From Gordonia sp. OPL2 (GTDB lineage Bacteria; Actinomycetota; Actinomycetes; Mycobacteriales; Mycobacteriaceae), in contig NZ_RKME01000001.1 in assembly GCF_003797825.1 (NCBI RefSeq), positions 186,001 to 250,000 on the forward strand: DNA of 64,000 nt, written 5' to 3'. A program made the translations under genes and the position numbers. Of the stretch, positions 23,489 through 37,604 are shown in pieces. The first letter of the stretch is position 1; every line of letters begins with the position of its first letter. The notes below the pieces were generated by a model, which saw only the letters and a list, made by a program, of their open reading frames with translations, searched no databases and was not told the origin of the DNA.

Positions 23489-23492
<4 letters not shown>
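22821..23492 (+). CDS. ribE: Riboflavin synthase alpha subunit
   Basis: Dismutates two lumazines into riboflavin. Two tandem lumazine-binding domains are visible: [15 protein letters not shown] at the start of the first and [15 protein letters not shown] with the beginning of the second near residue 95. The motif [12 protein letters not shown] in domain 1 is matched by [12 protein letters not shown] in domain 2. 223 aa, slightly long because of a polar C-terminal tail. Start GTG 22821 with GAGGAG 8 nt upstream, the site hidden by the riboswitch helix. Overlaps ribBA by 4 nt (GTGA). Confidence 0.96.
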
Positions 23493-25766
<2,274 letters not shown>

Positions 25767-25789
25767 CGGCCGCTGTCCGAGGCCTCGAC

Positions 25790-25795
25790 TAGCCT
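25790..25795 (+). promoter_or_regulatory. -10 element of uvrC, leaderless arrangement
   Basis: TAGCCT fits TANNNT and ends 7 nt before the GTG at 25803, so transcription likely begins at the start codon. No RBS is present. Confidence 0.5.
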
Positions 25796-25802
25796 GGGAG
25801 CC

Positions 25803-27824
25803 GTGGCAGACCCGACTACCTATCGTCCCGCCGCGGGCACCATCCCCACCGATCCCGGGGTCTACAAGTTCCGCGATGCGCACGGCCGGGTCATCTATGT
25901 CGGCAAGGCCAAGAACCTGCGATCGCGGCTGACGTCGTACTTCGCCGACATCGTGTCGTTGCACCCGCGGACCCGGCAGATGGTGACGACCGCGGCCGCG
26001 GTCGAGTGGACCGTGGTGGGGACCGAGGTCGAGGCCCTGCAGCTCGAGTACAACTGGATCAAGGAGTTCGATCCGCGGTTCAACGTCCGCTACCGCGACG
26101 ACAAGACCTACCCGGTCCTGGCGGTGACCCTCAACGAGGAGTACCCCCGTCTGTTCGTCTACCGCGGCCCACGACGGCGAGGGGTCCGCTACTTCGGCCC
26201 GTACGCACACGCCTGGGCCATCCGCGAGACGGTCGACCTGCTCACCCGGGTCTTTCCCGCCCGGACCTGCTCGACCGGTGTCTTCAAGCGCCACCGCCAG
26301 ATCGATCGGCCGTGCCTGCTCGGTTACATCGACAAGTGTTCGGCGCCATGTGTGGGACGGGTGTCCGCCGACGAACACCGCGAGATCGTCGAGGACTTCT
26401 GCGACTTCCTGGCCGGCCGGACCGACCAGATGATCCGTCGCCTCGAACGCCAGATGGTCTCGGCAGCAGAGGATCTCGACTTCGAGCGCGCCGCCCGCCT
26501 CCGCGACGACGTCGGTGCCATGCGGCGTGCGATGGAGAAGCAGGCGGTCGTGCTCGGCGACGGCACCGACGCCGACGTGGTGGCGATGGTCGGCGACGAC
26601 CTCGAGGTGTCGGTCCAGGTGTTCCACGTCCGCGACGGTCGTGTGCGTGGTCAACGCGGCTGGGTCGTCGAGCGCTCGGACGACGGGTCGATGGGGGACC
26701 AGGTCGCCCAGTTCGTCACCCAGTTCTACGGAGCGCAGGTCGATCTGGACTCCTCCGTGCAGGTCGACGACGACCGGGTCCGCGGGGAGTCGATCCCGCG
26801 CGAGGTGCTCGTGCCGGAGCTGCCCGACGATCACGAGGAGCTCCAGCACTGGCTCTCCGACCTGCGTGGCAGCCGCGTCGCGATGCGGGTGCCCCAGCGC
26901 GGGGACAAGAAGGCGCTGTTCGACACCGTCGCTCGCAACGCGTCCGAGGCCTTGGCGCAGCACAAGTTACGTCGTGCGGGCGACCTCACGACGCGATCGG
27001 CGGCGCTCACCGAACTGCACGAGACGCTCGGTCTGGATGCCGCGCCCCTGCGCATCGAGTGCATCGACATCTCCCATGTCCAGGGGACCGATGTGGTGGC
27101 CTCGCTGGTGGTGTTCGAAGACGGCCTGCCACGCAAGTCCGACTACCGGCACTACGCGATCCGCGAGGCCGCGGGCGAGGGCCGCTCCGACGATGTCGCG
27201 TCCATCGCCGAGGTGACCCGACGCCGCTTCCTCCGCCACCGTCAGGACCAGGAGTCCCCGGAACGGCCCACGCTCGATCCCGAATCGGGACGGCCCCGCA
27301 AGTTCGCCTATCCGCCAAACCTTTTCGTCGTCGACGGCGGGGCGCCGCAGGTGCACGCCGCGGCGTCGGTGCTCGACGAGCTCGGTGTCACCGACGTCGC
27401 AGTCATCGGTCTGGCCAAGCGTCTGGAGGAGGTGTGGGTCCCGGGTGACGACGAGCCGGTCATCCTGCCACGCACCAGCGAGGCCCTCTTCCTGCTGCAG
27501 CGCATCCGCGACGAGGCCCATCGCTTCGCGATCACCTTCCACCGCAGCAAGCGCAGCAAGCGGATGACGGAGTCCGTGCTGGACGGCGTGCCAGGGCTCG
27601 GCCGTACCCGGCGCACGGCACTGGTCACGCATTTCGGTTCGGTGGCCCGGCTGCGTGAGGCCACCATCGAGGACATCTCCGGTGTCCCCGGTATCGGCGT
27701 GGCCACGGCGCGTGCGGTCCGTGCGGCACTGGCCGAGGATTCCGCGCCGGAACCCGCGGTTGCGGGAGCACCCGCGGAGGTGGAATCCTCCGACCGAGTG
27801 GAGGAGGCAACCGGTGATCGATAG
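25803..27824 (+). CDS. uvrC: UvrABC excinuclease subunit C
   Basis: Makes the dual incisions in nucleotide excision repair. The 673-aa protein has the GIY-YIG 3'-nuclease (about 15-95, [20 protein letters not shown]) and a cysteine-containing region about 160-185. These are followed by the UVR helix pair (about 205-240, [19 protein letters not shown]), the RNase H-like 5'-nuclease (about 410-560, [20 protein letters not shown]) and a C-terminal HhH pair ([18 protein letters not shown]). Its last 11 nt overlap the rapZ start. Confidence 0.97.
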   Translation: MADPTTYRPAAGTIPTDPGVYKFRDAHGRVIYVGKAKNLRSRLTSYFADIVSLHPRTRQMVTTAAAVEWTVVGTEVEALQLEYNWIKEFDPRFNVRYRDDKTYPVLAVTLNEEYPRLFVYRGPRRRGVRYFGPYAHAWAIRETVDLLTRVFPARTCSTGVFKRHRQIDRPCLLGYIDKCSAPCVGRVSADEHREIVEDFCDFLAGRTDQMIRRLERQMVSAAEDLDFERAARLRDDVGAMRRAMEKQAVVLGDGTDADVVAMVGDDLEVSVQVFHVRDGRVRGQRGWVVERSDDGSMGDQVAQFVTQFYGAQVDLDSSVQVDDDRVRGESIPREVLVPELPDDHEELQHWLSDLRGSRVAMRVPQRGDKKALFDTVARNASEALAQHKLRRAGDLTTRSAALTELHETLGLDAAPLRIECIDISHVQGTDVVASLVVFEDGLPRKSDYRHYAIREAAGEGRSDDVASIAEVTRRRFLRHRQDQESPERPTLDPESGRPRKFAYPPNLFVVDGGAPQVHAAASVLDELGVTDVAVIGLAKRLEEVWVPGDDEPVILPRTSEALFLLQRIRDEAHRFAITFHRSKRSKRMTESVLDGVPGLGRTRRTALVTHFGSVARLREATIEDISGVPGIGVATARAVRAALAEDSAPEPAVAGAPAEVESSDRVEEATGDR

Positions 27825-28746
27825 TCCCGATGCGATGCCCGGCGACGCCCCACCCGACGGACGGTCTCCGTTGACCGTGCTGTTCGTCGCGGGGATGTCC
27901 GGCGCGGGCAGGTCGACGGCCGCCAACGTCCTCGAGGACGACGGCTGGTACGTCGCCGACAACGTCCCGCCGACCCTCATCTCGACGATGATCGACCTCG
28001 TCCGCGAGAGCGACCCCGACATCTCGCGGCTGGCCATGGTGATCCGCGCATCCGACGAGACCATCGGACGCCAGCTCGACGACGTCCGCAAGGCGCTGGA
28101 GGCGTCGGGGGCGCGGACGAAGGTGCTCTTCCTCGATGCCAGCGACCACATCCTGGTCCGCCGCTTCGAGCAGGTCCGCCGACGACATCCGTTGCAGGGA
28201 GGGGAAACCCTGGTCGACGGAATCGCACGCGAACGGGCGATCCTGGCACCGATCAAGAGTGCGGCCGACCTCGTCGTCGAGACCTCCGCGCTGACCGCCG
28301 CCAAGCTCCGCGAGGTCGTCGAAGGCGTCTACCCGCATCAGGCCGACAACCGGCTGAGCGTCGCCGTGCAGTCGTTCGGGTTCAAGTACGGATTGCCGAT
28401 CGACTCCGACCTGGTCGCCGACGTCCGCTTCCTGCCGAATCCGCACTGGGTGCCCGAGTTGCGCGAGCAGAACGGGCGCGACGCCCACGTCCGGGACTAC
28501 GTGCTCGGGCAGGACGGGGCGACCCGCCTCGTCGAGCTGTATCTCGATCTCGTCGACCTGGTGTCGACGGGATATCTCCGGGAAGGCAAGCGGTACATGA
28601 CGATCAGCATCGGATGCACCGGAGGCAAACATCGCAGCGTGGCGATCTCCGAGGAGATCGGCCGCCGGCTGCGCACCCAGACGTCGTCCGACGGCGCCCC
28701 CCGGTTCGATGTGCGGGTCATCCACCGAGATCTGGGGCGCGAGTGA
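27814..28746 (+). CDS. rapZ: RNase adapter RapZ-type nucleotide-binding protein
   Basis: P-loop protein of the RapZ/YvcJ family. 310 aa with Walker [10 protein letters not shown] (about 27-35) and the C-terminal half [20 protein letters not shown] typical of the family. In E. coli RapZ binds sRNA and glucosamine-6-phosphate; in actinobacteria the target is not known. GTG 27814 lies inside uvrC and has a strong GGAGG (27802-27806) 7 nt upstream. Next gene yvcK overlaps by 4 nt. The uvrC-rapZ-yvcK-whiA order is conserved in Gram-positives. Confidence 0.94.
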   Translation: MIDSPDAMPGDAPPDGRSPLTVLFVAGMSGAGRSTAANVLEDDGWYVADNVPPTLISTMIDLVRESDPDISRLAMVIRASDETIGRQLDDVRKALEASGARTKVLFLDASDHILVRRFEQVRRRHPLQGGETLVDGIARERAILAPIKSAADLVVETSALTAAKLREVVEGVYPHQADNRLSVAVQSFGFKYGLPIDSDLVADVRFLPNPHWVPELREQNGRDAHVRDYVLGQDGATRLVELYLDLVDLVSTGYLREGKRYMTISIGCTGGKHRSVAISEEIGRRLRTQTSSDGAPRFDVRVIHRDLGRE

Positions 28747-29834
28747 CCGCGGGTGCGGCGGCCGGCGACGGCGTGCCACGGCAGCGGCCGGCCCGCATCG
28801 TCGCGCTCGGCGGCGGTCACGGCCTGTACGCCACGCTCACCGCGATGCGGTACCTGAGCCCGGACATCACCGCGGTGGTGACCGTCGCCGACGACGGCGG
28901 GTCGTCCGGACGTCTCCGCGCCGAGCTCGGGGTGATCCCTCCCGGAGATCTTCGGATGGCGTTGTCCGCGTTGATGTCCGCACCGCCCGCACTCGAGGAG
29001 CGGGCGGCCCGGACACCGGGACGCCTCGACGACTCACGGCACGAGTTGTGGGCCGACACGTTTCAGCATCGCTTCGGAGGCCGGGGCGCGCTGGCCGGCC
29101 ACCCGATCGGCAACCTTCTCCTCGCCGGCCTCACCGAGGTGACGGGGAGTCCGGTGGCGGCGCTCGACGAACTGATCGACGTGTTCGACATCGACGGACG
29201 CGTCCTGCCGATGTCGACGACGCCTCTCGAGATCGAGGCGGACGTGTCCGGGCTCGAGAGCGACCCGCGGATCAGTCGGTGCATCCGGGGTCAGGTGGCC
29301 GTCGCGACGACACCCGGCAAGGTCCGCCGCGTTCGTCTGCTCCCGACGGATCCGCCGGCCTGCGAGGAGGCGATCGAGGCGATCGGCTCGGCGGACCTGG
29401 TCGTCCTCGGCCCGGGATCGTGGTTCTCGAGCGTGATCCCGCACGTACTCGTGCCGGCGCAACTGAAAGCGTTGCGCGAGACCAGCGCTCGCAAGATGCT
29501 TTTCGTGAACCTGGCTCCCGAGCCGGGGGAGACGACCGGGTTCTCGGTCGAGCGTCATCTCCACGTCCTGCACGCGCACGCCGATGTCCTCCGGGTGGAT
29601 GACATCGTCGTCGACGCGGCTTCGGTGCCGGCCGGGCGTGAGCGGGATCACCTGATCCGCGCGGCTGCGCTCTTCGGCGCACAACTGCATGTCGGTGACC
29701 TCGCAGTTCCCGGCCGGCACGTCCATGACCCGCAGAAAGTCGCCACCCTGGTGAACGAACTGTGCGAAGGTGAATTGAGTGGATACGCTGTCCGGGCGCA
29801 AGAATCTCCAATGAGTCGTGAGCACCACGGGTAA
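28743..29834 (+). CDS. yvcK: YvcK-type gluconeogenesis / cell-wall factor
   Basis: UPF0052/CofD-like protein; homologues (GlmR in Bacillus, CuvA in mycobacteria) bind UDP-GlcNAc and are needed for growth on gluconeogenic carbon and for normal cell-wall synthesis. 363 aa. The nucleotide-sugar motif IVALGGGHGLYATLTAMR followed by VTVADDGGSSGRLR is intact, as are GHPIGNLLLAGLTEV and PGSWFSSVIPHVLV. GTG 28743 overlaps the rapZ stop. Confidence 0.94.
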   Translation: MTAGAAAGDGVPRQRPARIVALGGGHGLYATLTAMRYLSPDITAVVTVADDGGSSGRLRAELGVIPPGDLRMALSALMSAPPALEERAARTPGRLDDSRHELWADTFQHRFGGRGALAGHPIGNLLLAGLTEVTGSPVAALDELIDVFDIDGRVLPMSTTPLEIEADVSGLESDPRISRCIRGQVAVATTPGKVRRVRLLPTDPPACEEAIEAIGSADLVVLGPGSWFSSVIPHVLVPAQLKALRETSARKMLFVNLAPEPGETTGFSVERHLHVLHAHADVLRVDDIVVDAASVPAGRERDHLIRAAALFGAQLHVGDLAVPGRHVHDPQKVATLVNELCEGELSGYAVRAQESPMSREHHG

Positions 29835-30034
29835 CACGATGACGGCGACATGGGAATGACGCGGCAACACACGAGCGCGGTCGAGGATCGTGCTGCGCCT
29901 GCGTCCCGTGGCGACCGGCCTCGTCGAGACTGGCCGGATCGTGATCGGTGGTGACGCGGACACATGGGGACCCGCTCCTGGTGAGCCATGGCGCGACCCA
30001 GGACAGGAGGACCGTGACAGGAGGACAGGGACCG

Positions 30035-31018
30035 GTGGCGATGACCGCGGCGGTGAAGGATGAGCTCTCGCGGCTGACCGTGACCCAGGTGAGTTGCCGC
30101 AAGGCCGAGGTGTCGGCCCTGCTGCGTTTCGCCGGCGGACTGCACATCGTGGCAGGCCGTGTGGTCGTCGAGGCCGAAGTGGACCTGGGGAACGTCGCGC
30201 GTCGGTTGCGCCGGGAGATCTTCGATCTGTACGGCTACGGCTCGGATGTGCACGTCCTGCGCAGTGGCGGCATCCGCAAGGGCGCGCGCTACATCGTCCG
30301 CGTCACCAAGGACGGCGAGGGCCTCGCCCGGCAGACCGGACTGCTCGACCTGCGCGGCCGACCGGTCCGGGGACTGCCCGCGCAGGTCGTCGGCGGCAGC
30401 GTTGCCGATGCGGAAGCAGCCTGGCGCGGAGCGTTTCTCGCGCACGGATCCCTCACCGAGCCTGGGCGTTCCTCGGCGCTGGAGGTCAGTTGTCCCGGGC
30501 CGGAGGCGGCGCTGGCGCTCGTCGGTGCCGCCCGTCGCCTCGGGGTGTCGGCGAAGGCACGCGAGGTCCGCGGGGCCGACCGCGTCGTCATCCGCGACGG
30601 CGAGGCCATCGGGGCGTTGCTGACACGTATGGGAGCCCACGACACCCGGCTCGTCTGGGAGGAACGGCGGATGCGTCGCGAGGTGCGTGCGACCGCCAAT
30701 CGTCTGGCCAACTTCGACGACGCGAACCTGCGCCGGTCCGCACGCGCGGCCGTCGCCGCCGCTGCGCGGGTGGAGCGGGCCCTGGACATACTCGGTGACG
30801 AGGTGCCCGATCACCTCGTGGCCGCGGGGCAACTGCGGATCACCCATCGGCAGGCGTCGCTCGAGGAACTCGGCCAACTCGCCGATCCGCCGATGACCAA
30901 GGACGCCGTCGCCGGACGTATCCGTCGTCTCCTGTCGATGGCGGACAAGAAGGCCCGGACCGACGGCATCCCGGACACGGAATCGGCTGTCACCTCCGAC
31001 CTGCTCGACGAGGCGTGA
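30035..31018 (+). CDS. whiA: Sporulation/division regulator WhiA
   Basis: DNA-binding protein with an N-terminal degenerate LAGLIDADG homing-endonuclease fold (about 10-215) and a C-terminal helix-turn-helix (about 255-315, [27 protein letters not shown] in two parts). In Streptomyces it works with WhiB at division genes; in non-sporulating Mycobacteriales its role is less clear. 327 aa from GTG 30035, chosen because the sequence [12 protein letters not shown] matches the start of mycobacterial WhiA and AGGAGG lies 10 nt upstream. GTG 30014 and ATG 30041 are alternatives. A 200-nt gap with no gene separates it from yvcK. Confidence 0.93.
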   Translation: MAMTAAVKDELSRLTVTQVSCRKAEVSALLRFAGGLHIVAGRVVVEAEVDLGNVARRLRREIFDLYGYGSDVHVLRSGGIRKGARYIVRVTKDGEGLARQTGLLDLRGRPVRGLPAQVVGGSVADAEAAWRGAFLAHGSLTEPGRSSALEVSCPGPEAALALVGAARRLGVSAKAREVRGADRVVIRDGEAIGALLTRMGAHDTRLVWEERRMRREVRATANRLANFDDANLRRSARAAVAAAARVERALDILGDEVPDHLVAAGQLRITHRQASLEELGQLADPPMTKDAVAGRIRRLLSMADKKARTDGIPDTESAVTSDLLDEA

Positions 31019-31081
31019 GACCTGCGCACGCAGTGCAGGCCGGAAACGTACCCTTTGGATGCCCTTCCGGGGTACTCCTAC

Positions 31082-31087
31082 TAGGCT
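31082..31087 (+). promoter_or_regulatory. Candidate -10 element of the gap-pgk-tpi operon
   Basis: TAGGCT fits TANNNT and lies 91 nt before the gap start codon. A small hairpin CGTCCAC/GTGGACG (31105-31122) would fall in the 5' leader. Confidence 0.4.
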
Positions 31088-31156
31088 GAAGTGGGCCGTG
31101 GGCCCGTCCACGACCGTGGACGTGCCACGTTCGGCGGCCGCAGGCCTTGAAGATGA

Positions 31157-32194
<1,038 letters not shown>

Positions 32195-32227
32195 TCGAAT
32201 ACCCGAGCCGCTAGGAGCAACGCCACC

Positions 32228-33439
32228 ATGGGCGTACCCACACTGAAAGACCTTCTCGCCGAAGGCGTTTCGGGTCGGGGAGTGCTGGTCCGGTCGGATT
32301 TCAACGTTCCGCTCGACGGATCGACGATCACCGACCCGGGCCGCATCCTGGCCTCCCTGCCGACGCTGTCGGCCCTGATCGACGCAGGGGCGAAGGTGAT
32401 CATCACCGCGCACCTCGGACGTCCCAAGGGTGAACCGGATCCGAAGTTCTCGCTGGCGCCGGTGGCGGCGCGACTCGGTGAGGAACTCGGCCGCAACGTC
32501 CAGCTGGCCGGCGACGTGGTCGGCAGCGACGCCCTCGCCCGTGCCGAGGGGCTCACCGACGGCGACGTGCTCCTGCTGGAGAACGTGCGCTTCGACCCGC
32601 GCGAGACGTCCGAGGACGAGGCCGAGCGTGAGTCGCTCGCCAAGGCGCTGGTCGAACTCGTCGGCGAGGACGGGGCCTTCGTGTCCGACGGTTTCGGTGT
32701 CGTGCACCGCAAGCAGGCCTCCGTCTACGACGTCGCCAAGCTGCTGCCGCATTACGCCGGGACACTGGTCGAGGCCGAGGTGGACGTGTTGTCCAAGCTC
32801 ACCCACGAGGTGGCGCGGCCGTATGCGGTCGTGCTCGGCGGCTCCAAGGTGTCGGACAAGCTCGGCGTGATCGAGGCGCTGGCACCGAAGGTCGACACCT
32901 TGGTCATCGGTGGCGGTATGGCGTTCACCTTCCTTGCTGCGCAAGGACATTCGGTGGGCACGTCGTTGCTGCAGGACGATCAGATCGGTGTCTGCAAGAC
33001 GCTGCTCGAGCAGTTCGGGGACGTGATCCGGCTGCCGGTGGATGTCGTCGTGGCCGACGCGTTCGCGGCGGATGCCGAGGCGAAGACCGTGCCGGTCGAC
33101 GAGATCCCGGACGGCTGGATGGGTCTGGACATCGGTCCGGAATCGGTCAAGCGGTTCGCCGCGGTGCTCTCCGGCGCCGAGACCATTTTCTGGAACGGCC
33201 CGTCCGGCGTGTTCGAGTTCGAGAAGTTCTCCGCGGGCACCCGCGGGGTCGCCGAGGCCATCGCGGCCACCACCCGGGGCGGTGCCTTCACGGTGGTCGG
33301 CGGCGGCGACTCGGCCGCCGCGGTGCGCACCCTGGGGCTGCCGGATTCCGACTTCTCGCACATCTCGACCGGCGGCGGCGCGTCGCTGGAGTACCTCGAG
33401 GGCAAGGAATTGCCCGGACTGAAAGTGCTGGAGAGCTGA
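32228..33439 (+). CDS. pgk: Phosphoglycerate kinase
   Basis: Makes ATP from 1,3-bisphosphoglycerate. 403 aa; N-domain substrate site [11 protein letters not shown] and [11 protein letters not shown], nucleotide-binding [18 protein letters not shown] and the GGGDSAAAV loop in the C-domain. ATG 32228 follows TAGGAG. Stop and tpiA start overlap by 1 nt. Confidence 0.98.
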   Translation: MGVPTLKDLLAEGVSGRGVLVRSDFNVPLDGSTITDPGRILASLPTLSALIDAGAKVIITAHLGRPKGEPDPKFSLAPVAARLGEELGRNVQLAGDVVGSDALARAEGLTDGDVLLLENVRFDPRETSEDEAERESLAKALVELVGEDGAFVSDGFGVVHRKQASVYDVAKLLPHYAGTLVEAEVDVLSKLTHEVARPYAVVLGGSKVSDKLGVIEALAPKVDTLVIGGGMAFTFLAAQGHSVGTSLLQDDQIGVCKTLLEQFGDVIRLPVDVVVADAFAADAEAKTVPVDEIPDGWMGLDIGPESVKRFAAVLSGAETIFWNGPSGVFEFEKFSAGTRGVAEAIAATTRGGAFTVVGGGDSAAAVRTLGLPDSDFSHISTGGGASLEYLEGKELPGLKVLES

Positions 33440-34224
33440 TGGCGCGCAAACCGCTGATCGCGGGCAACTGGAAGATGAACCTGAATCATCTGGAGGCGAT
33501 CGCGCTCGTCCAGAAGATCGCCTTCGCGTTGCCGGCGAAGTACTTCGACAAGGTCGACGTGACGGTCATCCCGCCGTTCACCGACATCCGGAGTGTGCAG
33601 ACCGTCGTCGACGGCGACAAGCTCCTCCTCACTTACGGTGCACAGGATGTGTCCGCCCACGACTCGGGCGCGTACACCGGTGAGATCAGCGGTGCGTTCC
33701 TGGCCAAGCTGGGATGCACATACGTGGTCGTCGGCCACTCGGAGCGCCGCACCATGCACGGGGAGACCGATGAGGTCGTCCTGGCCAAGACCAAGGCGGC
33801 CCTGAAGCACGGTCTGACACCCATCGTGTGCATCGGGGAGGGACTCGACATCCGCGAGGCAGGCGAGCACGTCGAACACAACGTCTCCCAGCTGAAGGGT
33901 TCGCTCGCGGGTCTGTCGGCCGAAGAGATCGGCAAGGTCGTCATCGCGTACGAACCCGTGTGGGCCATCGGCACCGGCCGGGTGGCCAGCGCCGCCGACG
34001 CCCAGGAGGTGTGTTCGGCCGTTCGCGGCGCGATCGGTGAGATCGCCGATGCGGGCACTGCGGCGTCGGTACGAATCCTCTACGGCGGATCCGTGAACGC
34101 CAAGAATGTCGGCGACATCGTCGGACAGACCGACGTCGACGGCGCGCTCGTGGGTGGGGCATCGTTGAAGTCCGACGAGTTCGCGAGTCTGTCGGCCATC
34201 GCGGCCGGCGGCCCCCTTCCGTGA
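33439..34224 (+). CDS. tpiA: Triosephosphate isomerase
   Basis: 261-aa TIM barrel. Substrate lysine in [10 protein letters not shown], catalytic H100 in VVGHSERR, catalytic E172 in [12 protein letters not shown] and phosphate loop YGGSVNAKN are all present. It is the last gene of gap-pgk-tpiA and is followed by a 120-bp gap with a 12-bp inverted repeat. Confidence 0.98.
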   Translation: MARKPLIAGNWKMNLNHLEAIALVQKIAFALPAKYFDKVDVTVIPPFTDIRSVQTVVDGDKLLLTYGAQDVSAHDSGAYTGEISGAFLAKLGCTYVVVGHSERRTMHGETDEVVLAKTKAALKHGLTPIVCIGEGLDIREAGEHVEHNVSQLKGSLAGLSAEEIGKVVIAYEPVWAIGTGRVASAADAQEVCSAVRGAIGEIADAGTAASVRILYGGSVNAKNVGDIVGQTDVDGALVGGASLKSDEFASLSAIAAGGPLP

Positions 34225-34242
34225 CCGGGCCCCGATAACGCG

Positions 34243-34248
34243 TAGACT
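34243..34248 (+). promoter_or_regulatory. Candidate -10 element of secG
   Basis: TAGACT (TANNNT) with GTGACC at 34221-34226 as a possible -35, 16 bp apart. It overlaps the left arm of the inverted repeat 34246-34312. Confidence 0.45.
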
Positions 34249-34312
34249 GTGGCAGGTTGTGCCCGCAGGCTGGTCGTCCAGACGGCCGCGCAGCGGCATG
34301 ACCTGCCACAGT
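34246..34312. repeat. 12-bp perfect inverted repeat upstream of secG
   Basis: ACTGTGGCAGGT at 34246-34257 and its exact complement ACCTGCCACAGT at 34301-34312 flank 43 bp that contain a second small hairpin (CTGG..CCAG). It could be a tpiA transcript terminator/stabiliser or an operator; it is not a tRNA. Confidence 0.75.
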
Positions 34313-34344
34313 TGCATGCACCGACCGAACAGGACTGACTACAC

Positions 34345-34578
34345 GTGAAGCTCGCACTCGACATCGGATTGGTCATCACCAGTGTGTTGATGGTGGTGCT
34401 GGTGTTGCTGCACCGCGGCAAGGGCGGCGGCCTGTCCTCGCTCTTCGGTGGCGGCGTCCAGTCGAGCTTGTCCGGCTCGAGCGTCGTCGAGCGCAACCTG
34501 GACCGGCTCACCATCTTCGTCGGACTCATCTGGTTCATCTTCATCATCGGCATCGGGATCGACATCAAGCTCTCCTGA
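34345..34578 (+). CDS. secG: Preprotein translocase subunit SecG
   Basis: Small SecYEG channel subunit. 77 aa with two transmembrane helices (about 4-23 and 55-73) joined by the conserved Gly-rich loop [17 protein letters not shown] and [13 protein letters not shown] 34345 start. Position between tpiA and ppc matches M. tuberculosis (Rv1438-Rv1440 region). Confidence 0.95.
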   Translation: MKLALDIGLVITSVLMVVLVLLHRGKGGGLSSLFGGGVQSSLSGSSVVERNLDRLTIFVGLIWFIFIIGIGIDIKLS

Positions 34579-34700
34579 CCGTCGCATCGGAGGAGGATCC
34601 CGCGCTCGGGCAGTGCGGTGACCTCGACCGGCAGTGCCGGACGCACACGACGGACAGCCCCGAGATGCCGCAGCCGGGGTATGCCGGGATACTGGAACCC

Positions 34701-37544
34701 ATGAGCGATTCGACCTCGACCCCGTCCGTCGGTGCCGCTGCATGGCGACCATCGATCTCGATCGTCGACCACATCACCGTTGACGACGAAGGTCGTGCAC
34801 TGACCGAACCGTTGCGCGAGGACATCCGTTTGCTCGGTGGCATCCTCGGCGACGTGGTGCGCGAGCACTCCGGGGCGGACGTGTTCGACCTCGTGGAGAA
34901 CGCGCGTGTCGCGGCATTCCGGATACGTCGCTCCGAGATCGACCGCGACGAGCTCGCCGACCTCTTCGCCGACCTCGAGATCGGCGTCGCGCTCCCGGTC
35001 ATCCGCGCTTTCACCAACTTCGGGTTGCTGGCCAACCTCGCCGAGGACATCCATCGCGAGCGCCGCCGTGCGATCCATGTCCGCGCCGGTGATCCGCCGC
35101 AGAACAGCAGTCTCGCAGCGACTTACGCCAAACTCGCCGCCGCCGGACTGTCGGATGCCGACGTGGGCCGTGCCCTGGCGGATGCAGCGGTGGTCCCCGT
35201 CATCACCGCCCATCCGACCGAGACACGCCGCCGGACGATCTTCGAGGCGCAGAACCGCATCACCGAGCTCATGCGATTCCGCGGCCGGACAGAGCTGACA
35301 CCCGACGAGGATGCCGAGGTCACCGAGGGCATCCGGCGACAGATCCTCACCCTGTGGCAGACCGCGCTGATCCGCCTGGAGCGTCTGACGATCCAGGACG
35401 AGATCCGTTCGGGACTGCGGTATTACGACGCCTCGTTCTTCGATGTGGTTCCGCGGATCAACACCAAGGTGCGGGCCGCACTGCGCGAGGCCTATCCGGA
35501 GGCCGGACTGGCCGACGACCCCATGGTGCGTATGGGGTCGTGGATCGGCGGTGACCGGGACGGCAATCCGTATGTGACCGACGAGATCGTCACGATGGCG
35601 ACGACACAGGCAGCCCAGACGGCGGTCGGTCATCACCTGGCCGAGCTCGAGAACCTGGCCGAGGAATTGAGCATGTCCTCGCGACTCATCGACACCTCGG
35701 ACGCGCTCCTGGAGCTGGCCGACGTCGCCGCCGACGATCCGGCGGCCGACGAACCGTTCCGAGCGGCCCTGCGCCACATCCGATCCCGGCTCGCCGCGAC
35801 CGCGGACACCATGTTCGACGCCGACTTCCTGTCGTCGAACGACCTCTTCCTCGTCGACGGTCGGACACCGTATGCAACGGCCGGTGAGTTGCTCGACGAC
35901 CTCGACATCATCGACACGGCGTTGCGGGACAACCGCGACGACACCATCGCCGACGACCGGCTGCTGCGTCTGCGGGAGAGCGTGCGGACCTTCGGGTTCA
36001 ACCTGTCCGGGCTCGACATGCGGCAGAACTCCGACATGCACGAGGAGGTCATCGCGGAGTTGCTCGCCTGGGCCGGTGTCCATTCGGATTATGCGTCCCT
36101 GAGCGAAGCCGAGCGGGTCGAGATCCTCACCGCCGAACTGGGGGCGCGGCGACCGCTGACCCGCCCGGACGCGACCCTCAGCGAACTCGCGACCAAGGAG
36201 CTGAACATCGTGCGGGCCGCCGCACGCGCCGTCGGCACCTTCGGCCCGCAGGCGGTGCCGAACTACGTGATCAGCATGTGCACGTCGGTCAGCGACATGC
36301 TCGAACCGATGATCCTGCTGAAGGAAGCCGGTCTGATCGACATCGACGGCGACACCGGCACGCTTACGTCCACGGTCCGGATCGTGCCCCTGTTCGAGAC
36401 GATCGAGGACCTTCAGCAGGGCGCCGAGACCTTGCTCGCCGCGCTGGACATCCCGCTCTACCGCGATCTCGTCGACGGTCAGTCCGGCATGCAGGAGGTC
36501 ATGCTCGGCTACTCGGACTCCAACAAGGACGGCGGCTACATGGCCGCCAACTGGGCCCTCTACCGCGGCGAGCTCGATCTGGTGGAGGCCGCGAAGAAGG
36601 CGGGCATCCGGCTGCGGCTGTTCCACGGACGCGGCGGCACCGTCGGCCGCGGTGGCGGACCCAGCTACGACGCCATCCTGGCCCAGCCGCCCGGTGCCGT
36701 GCAGGGATCGCTCCGGATCACCGAGCAGGGTGAGATCATCGCCGCCAAGTACGCCGAACCCGTTCTGGCCGAACGTAATCTGGAGACATTGCTGGCCGCC
36801 ACCATCGAGTCGTCGCTGCTCGACGTGGAAGGTCTCGGCGACGATTCCGAGGACGCCTATCGGATCATGGACGAGATCGCGGCGCTCGCACGCGCCGCCT
36901 ACAGCGCCCTCGTCCACGAGACGCCCGGGTTCGTCGAGTACTTCACCACCTCGACCCCGTTGTCGGAGATCGGTGCGCTCAACATCGGCAGCCGACCGGC
37001 ATCACGCAAGCAGACCGAGAAGATCTCGGACCTGCGGGCGATCCCGTGGGTGCTGTCCTGGACGCAGTCACGCGTGATGCTCCCGGGCTGGTACGGCACC
37101 GGCGCCGCCTTCGAACAATGGGTCGGTGACGACGAGCAGCGTCTGGAGACGCTGCGGCGCTACTACGAGGAGTGGCCGTTCTTCCGAACCGTGATGTCCA
37201 ACATGGCCCAGGTGCTCGCCAAGTCGGACATGGGTCTCGCCCATCGCTACGCGCAGCTCGTGCCCGACGAGACGTTGCGGGACAGGGTGTTCGGGATGAT
37301 CGTCGAGGAGCACGAACGCACCATCGGCATGTACTCGAGGATCACCGGCACCGACGATCTGCTCTCGGACAACGCCGCCCTGAAGCGCTCGGTGTACAAC
37401 CGGTTCCCGTACCTCGAGCCGCTCAACCTGTTGCAGGTGGAGTTGCTTCGACGCTTCCGCGCCGGCGACGACGAACCCCGCGTGCGACGCGGCATCCAGC
37501 TGACGATGAACGGCCTGGCGACCGCCCTGCGCAACTCGGGCTAG
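34701..37544 (+). CDS. ppc: Phosphoenolpyruvate carboxylase
   Basis: Anaplerotic carboxylation of PEP to oxaloacetate. 947 aa. Catalytic H171 lies in [14 protein letters not shown]609 lies in [16 protein letters not shown]. Other signatures are [15 protein letters not shown] and the glycine-rich loop [18 protein letters not shown]. The C-terminal regulatory region ends [11 protein letters not shown], the usual terminus. ATG 34701 is preferred over 34665 by alignment of the N-terminus. Confidence 0.97.
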   Translation: MSDSTSTPSVGAAAWRPSISIVDHITVDDEGRALTEPLREDIRLLGGILGDVVREHSGADVFDLVENARVAAFRIRRSEIDRDELADLFADLEIGVALPVIRAFTNFGLLANLAEDIHRERRRAIHVRAGDPPQNSSLAATYAKLAAAGLSDADVGRALADAAVVPVITAHPTETRRRTIFEAQNRITELMRFRGRTELTPDEDAEVTEGIRRQILTLWQTALIRLERLTIQDEIRSGLRYYDASFFDVVPRINTKVRAALREAYPEAGLADDPMVRMGSWIGGDRDGNPYVTDEIVTMATTQAAQTAVGHHLAELENLAEELSMSSRLIDTSDALLELADVAADDPAADEPFRAALRHIRSRLAATADTMFDADFLSSNDLFLVDGRTPYATAGELLDDLDIIDTALRDNRDDTIADDRLLRLRESVRTFGFNLSGLDMRQNSDMHEEVIAELLAWAGVHSDYASLSEAERVEILTAELGARRPLTRPDATLSELATKELNIVRAAARAVGTFGPQAVPNYVISMCTSVSDMLEPMILLKEAGLIDIDGDTGTLTSTVRIVPLFETIEDLQQGAETLLAALDIPLYRDLVDGQSGMQEVMLGYSDSNKDGGYMAANWALYRGELDLVEAAKKAGIRLRLFHGRGGTVGRGGGPSYDAILAQPPGAVQGSLRITEQGEIIAAKYAEPVLAERNLETLLAATIESSLLDVEGLGDDSEDAYRIMDEIAALARAAYSALVHETPGFVEYFTTSTPLSEIGALNIGSRPASRKQTEKISDLRAIPWVLSWTQSRVMLPGWYGTGAAFEQWVGDDEQRLETLRRYYEEWPFFRTVMSNMAQVLAKSDMGLAHRYAQLVPDETLRDRVFGMIVEEHERTIGMYSRITGTDDLLSDNAALKRSVYNRFPYLEPLNLLQVELLRRFRAGDDEPRVRRGIQLTMNGLATALRNSG

Positions 37545-37548
37545 CGGT

Positions 37549-37568
37549 CGTCGGCGCCGGCGCCGACG
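37549..37568. terminator. 20-bp perfect palindrome between convergent genes
   Basis: A perfect 20-bp GC palindrome (CGTCGGCGCC and its complement) starts 4 nt after the ppc stop and lies 36 nt before the convergent oxidoreductase stop. It can form the same hairpin from either strand, so a bidirectional terminator is likely. No U-tract. Confidence 0.5.
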
Positions 37569-37604
37569 GTCGTCGTGAGCCGCCCGGCACCGACGCTGTT
37601 TCGG

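Noticed and set aside
34246..34312. tRNA gene upstream of secG
   Set aside because: The long inverted repeat resembles an acceptor stem at first sight, but there is no T-loop GTTCGA or anticodon arm and the stem is 12 bp.
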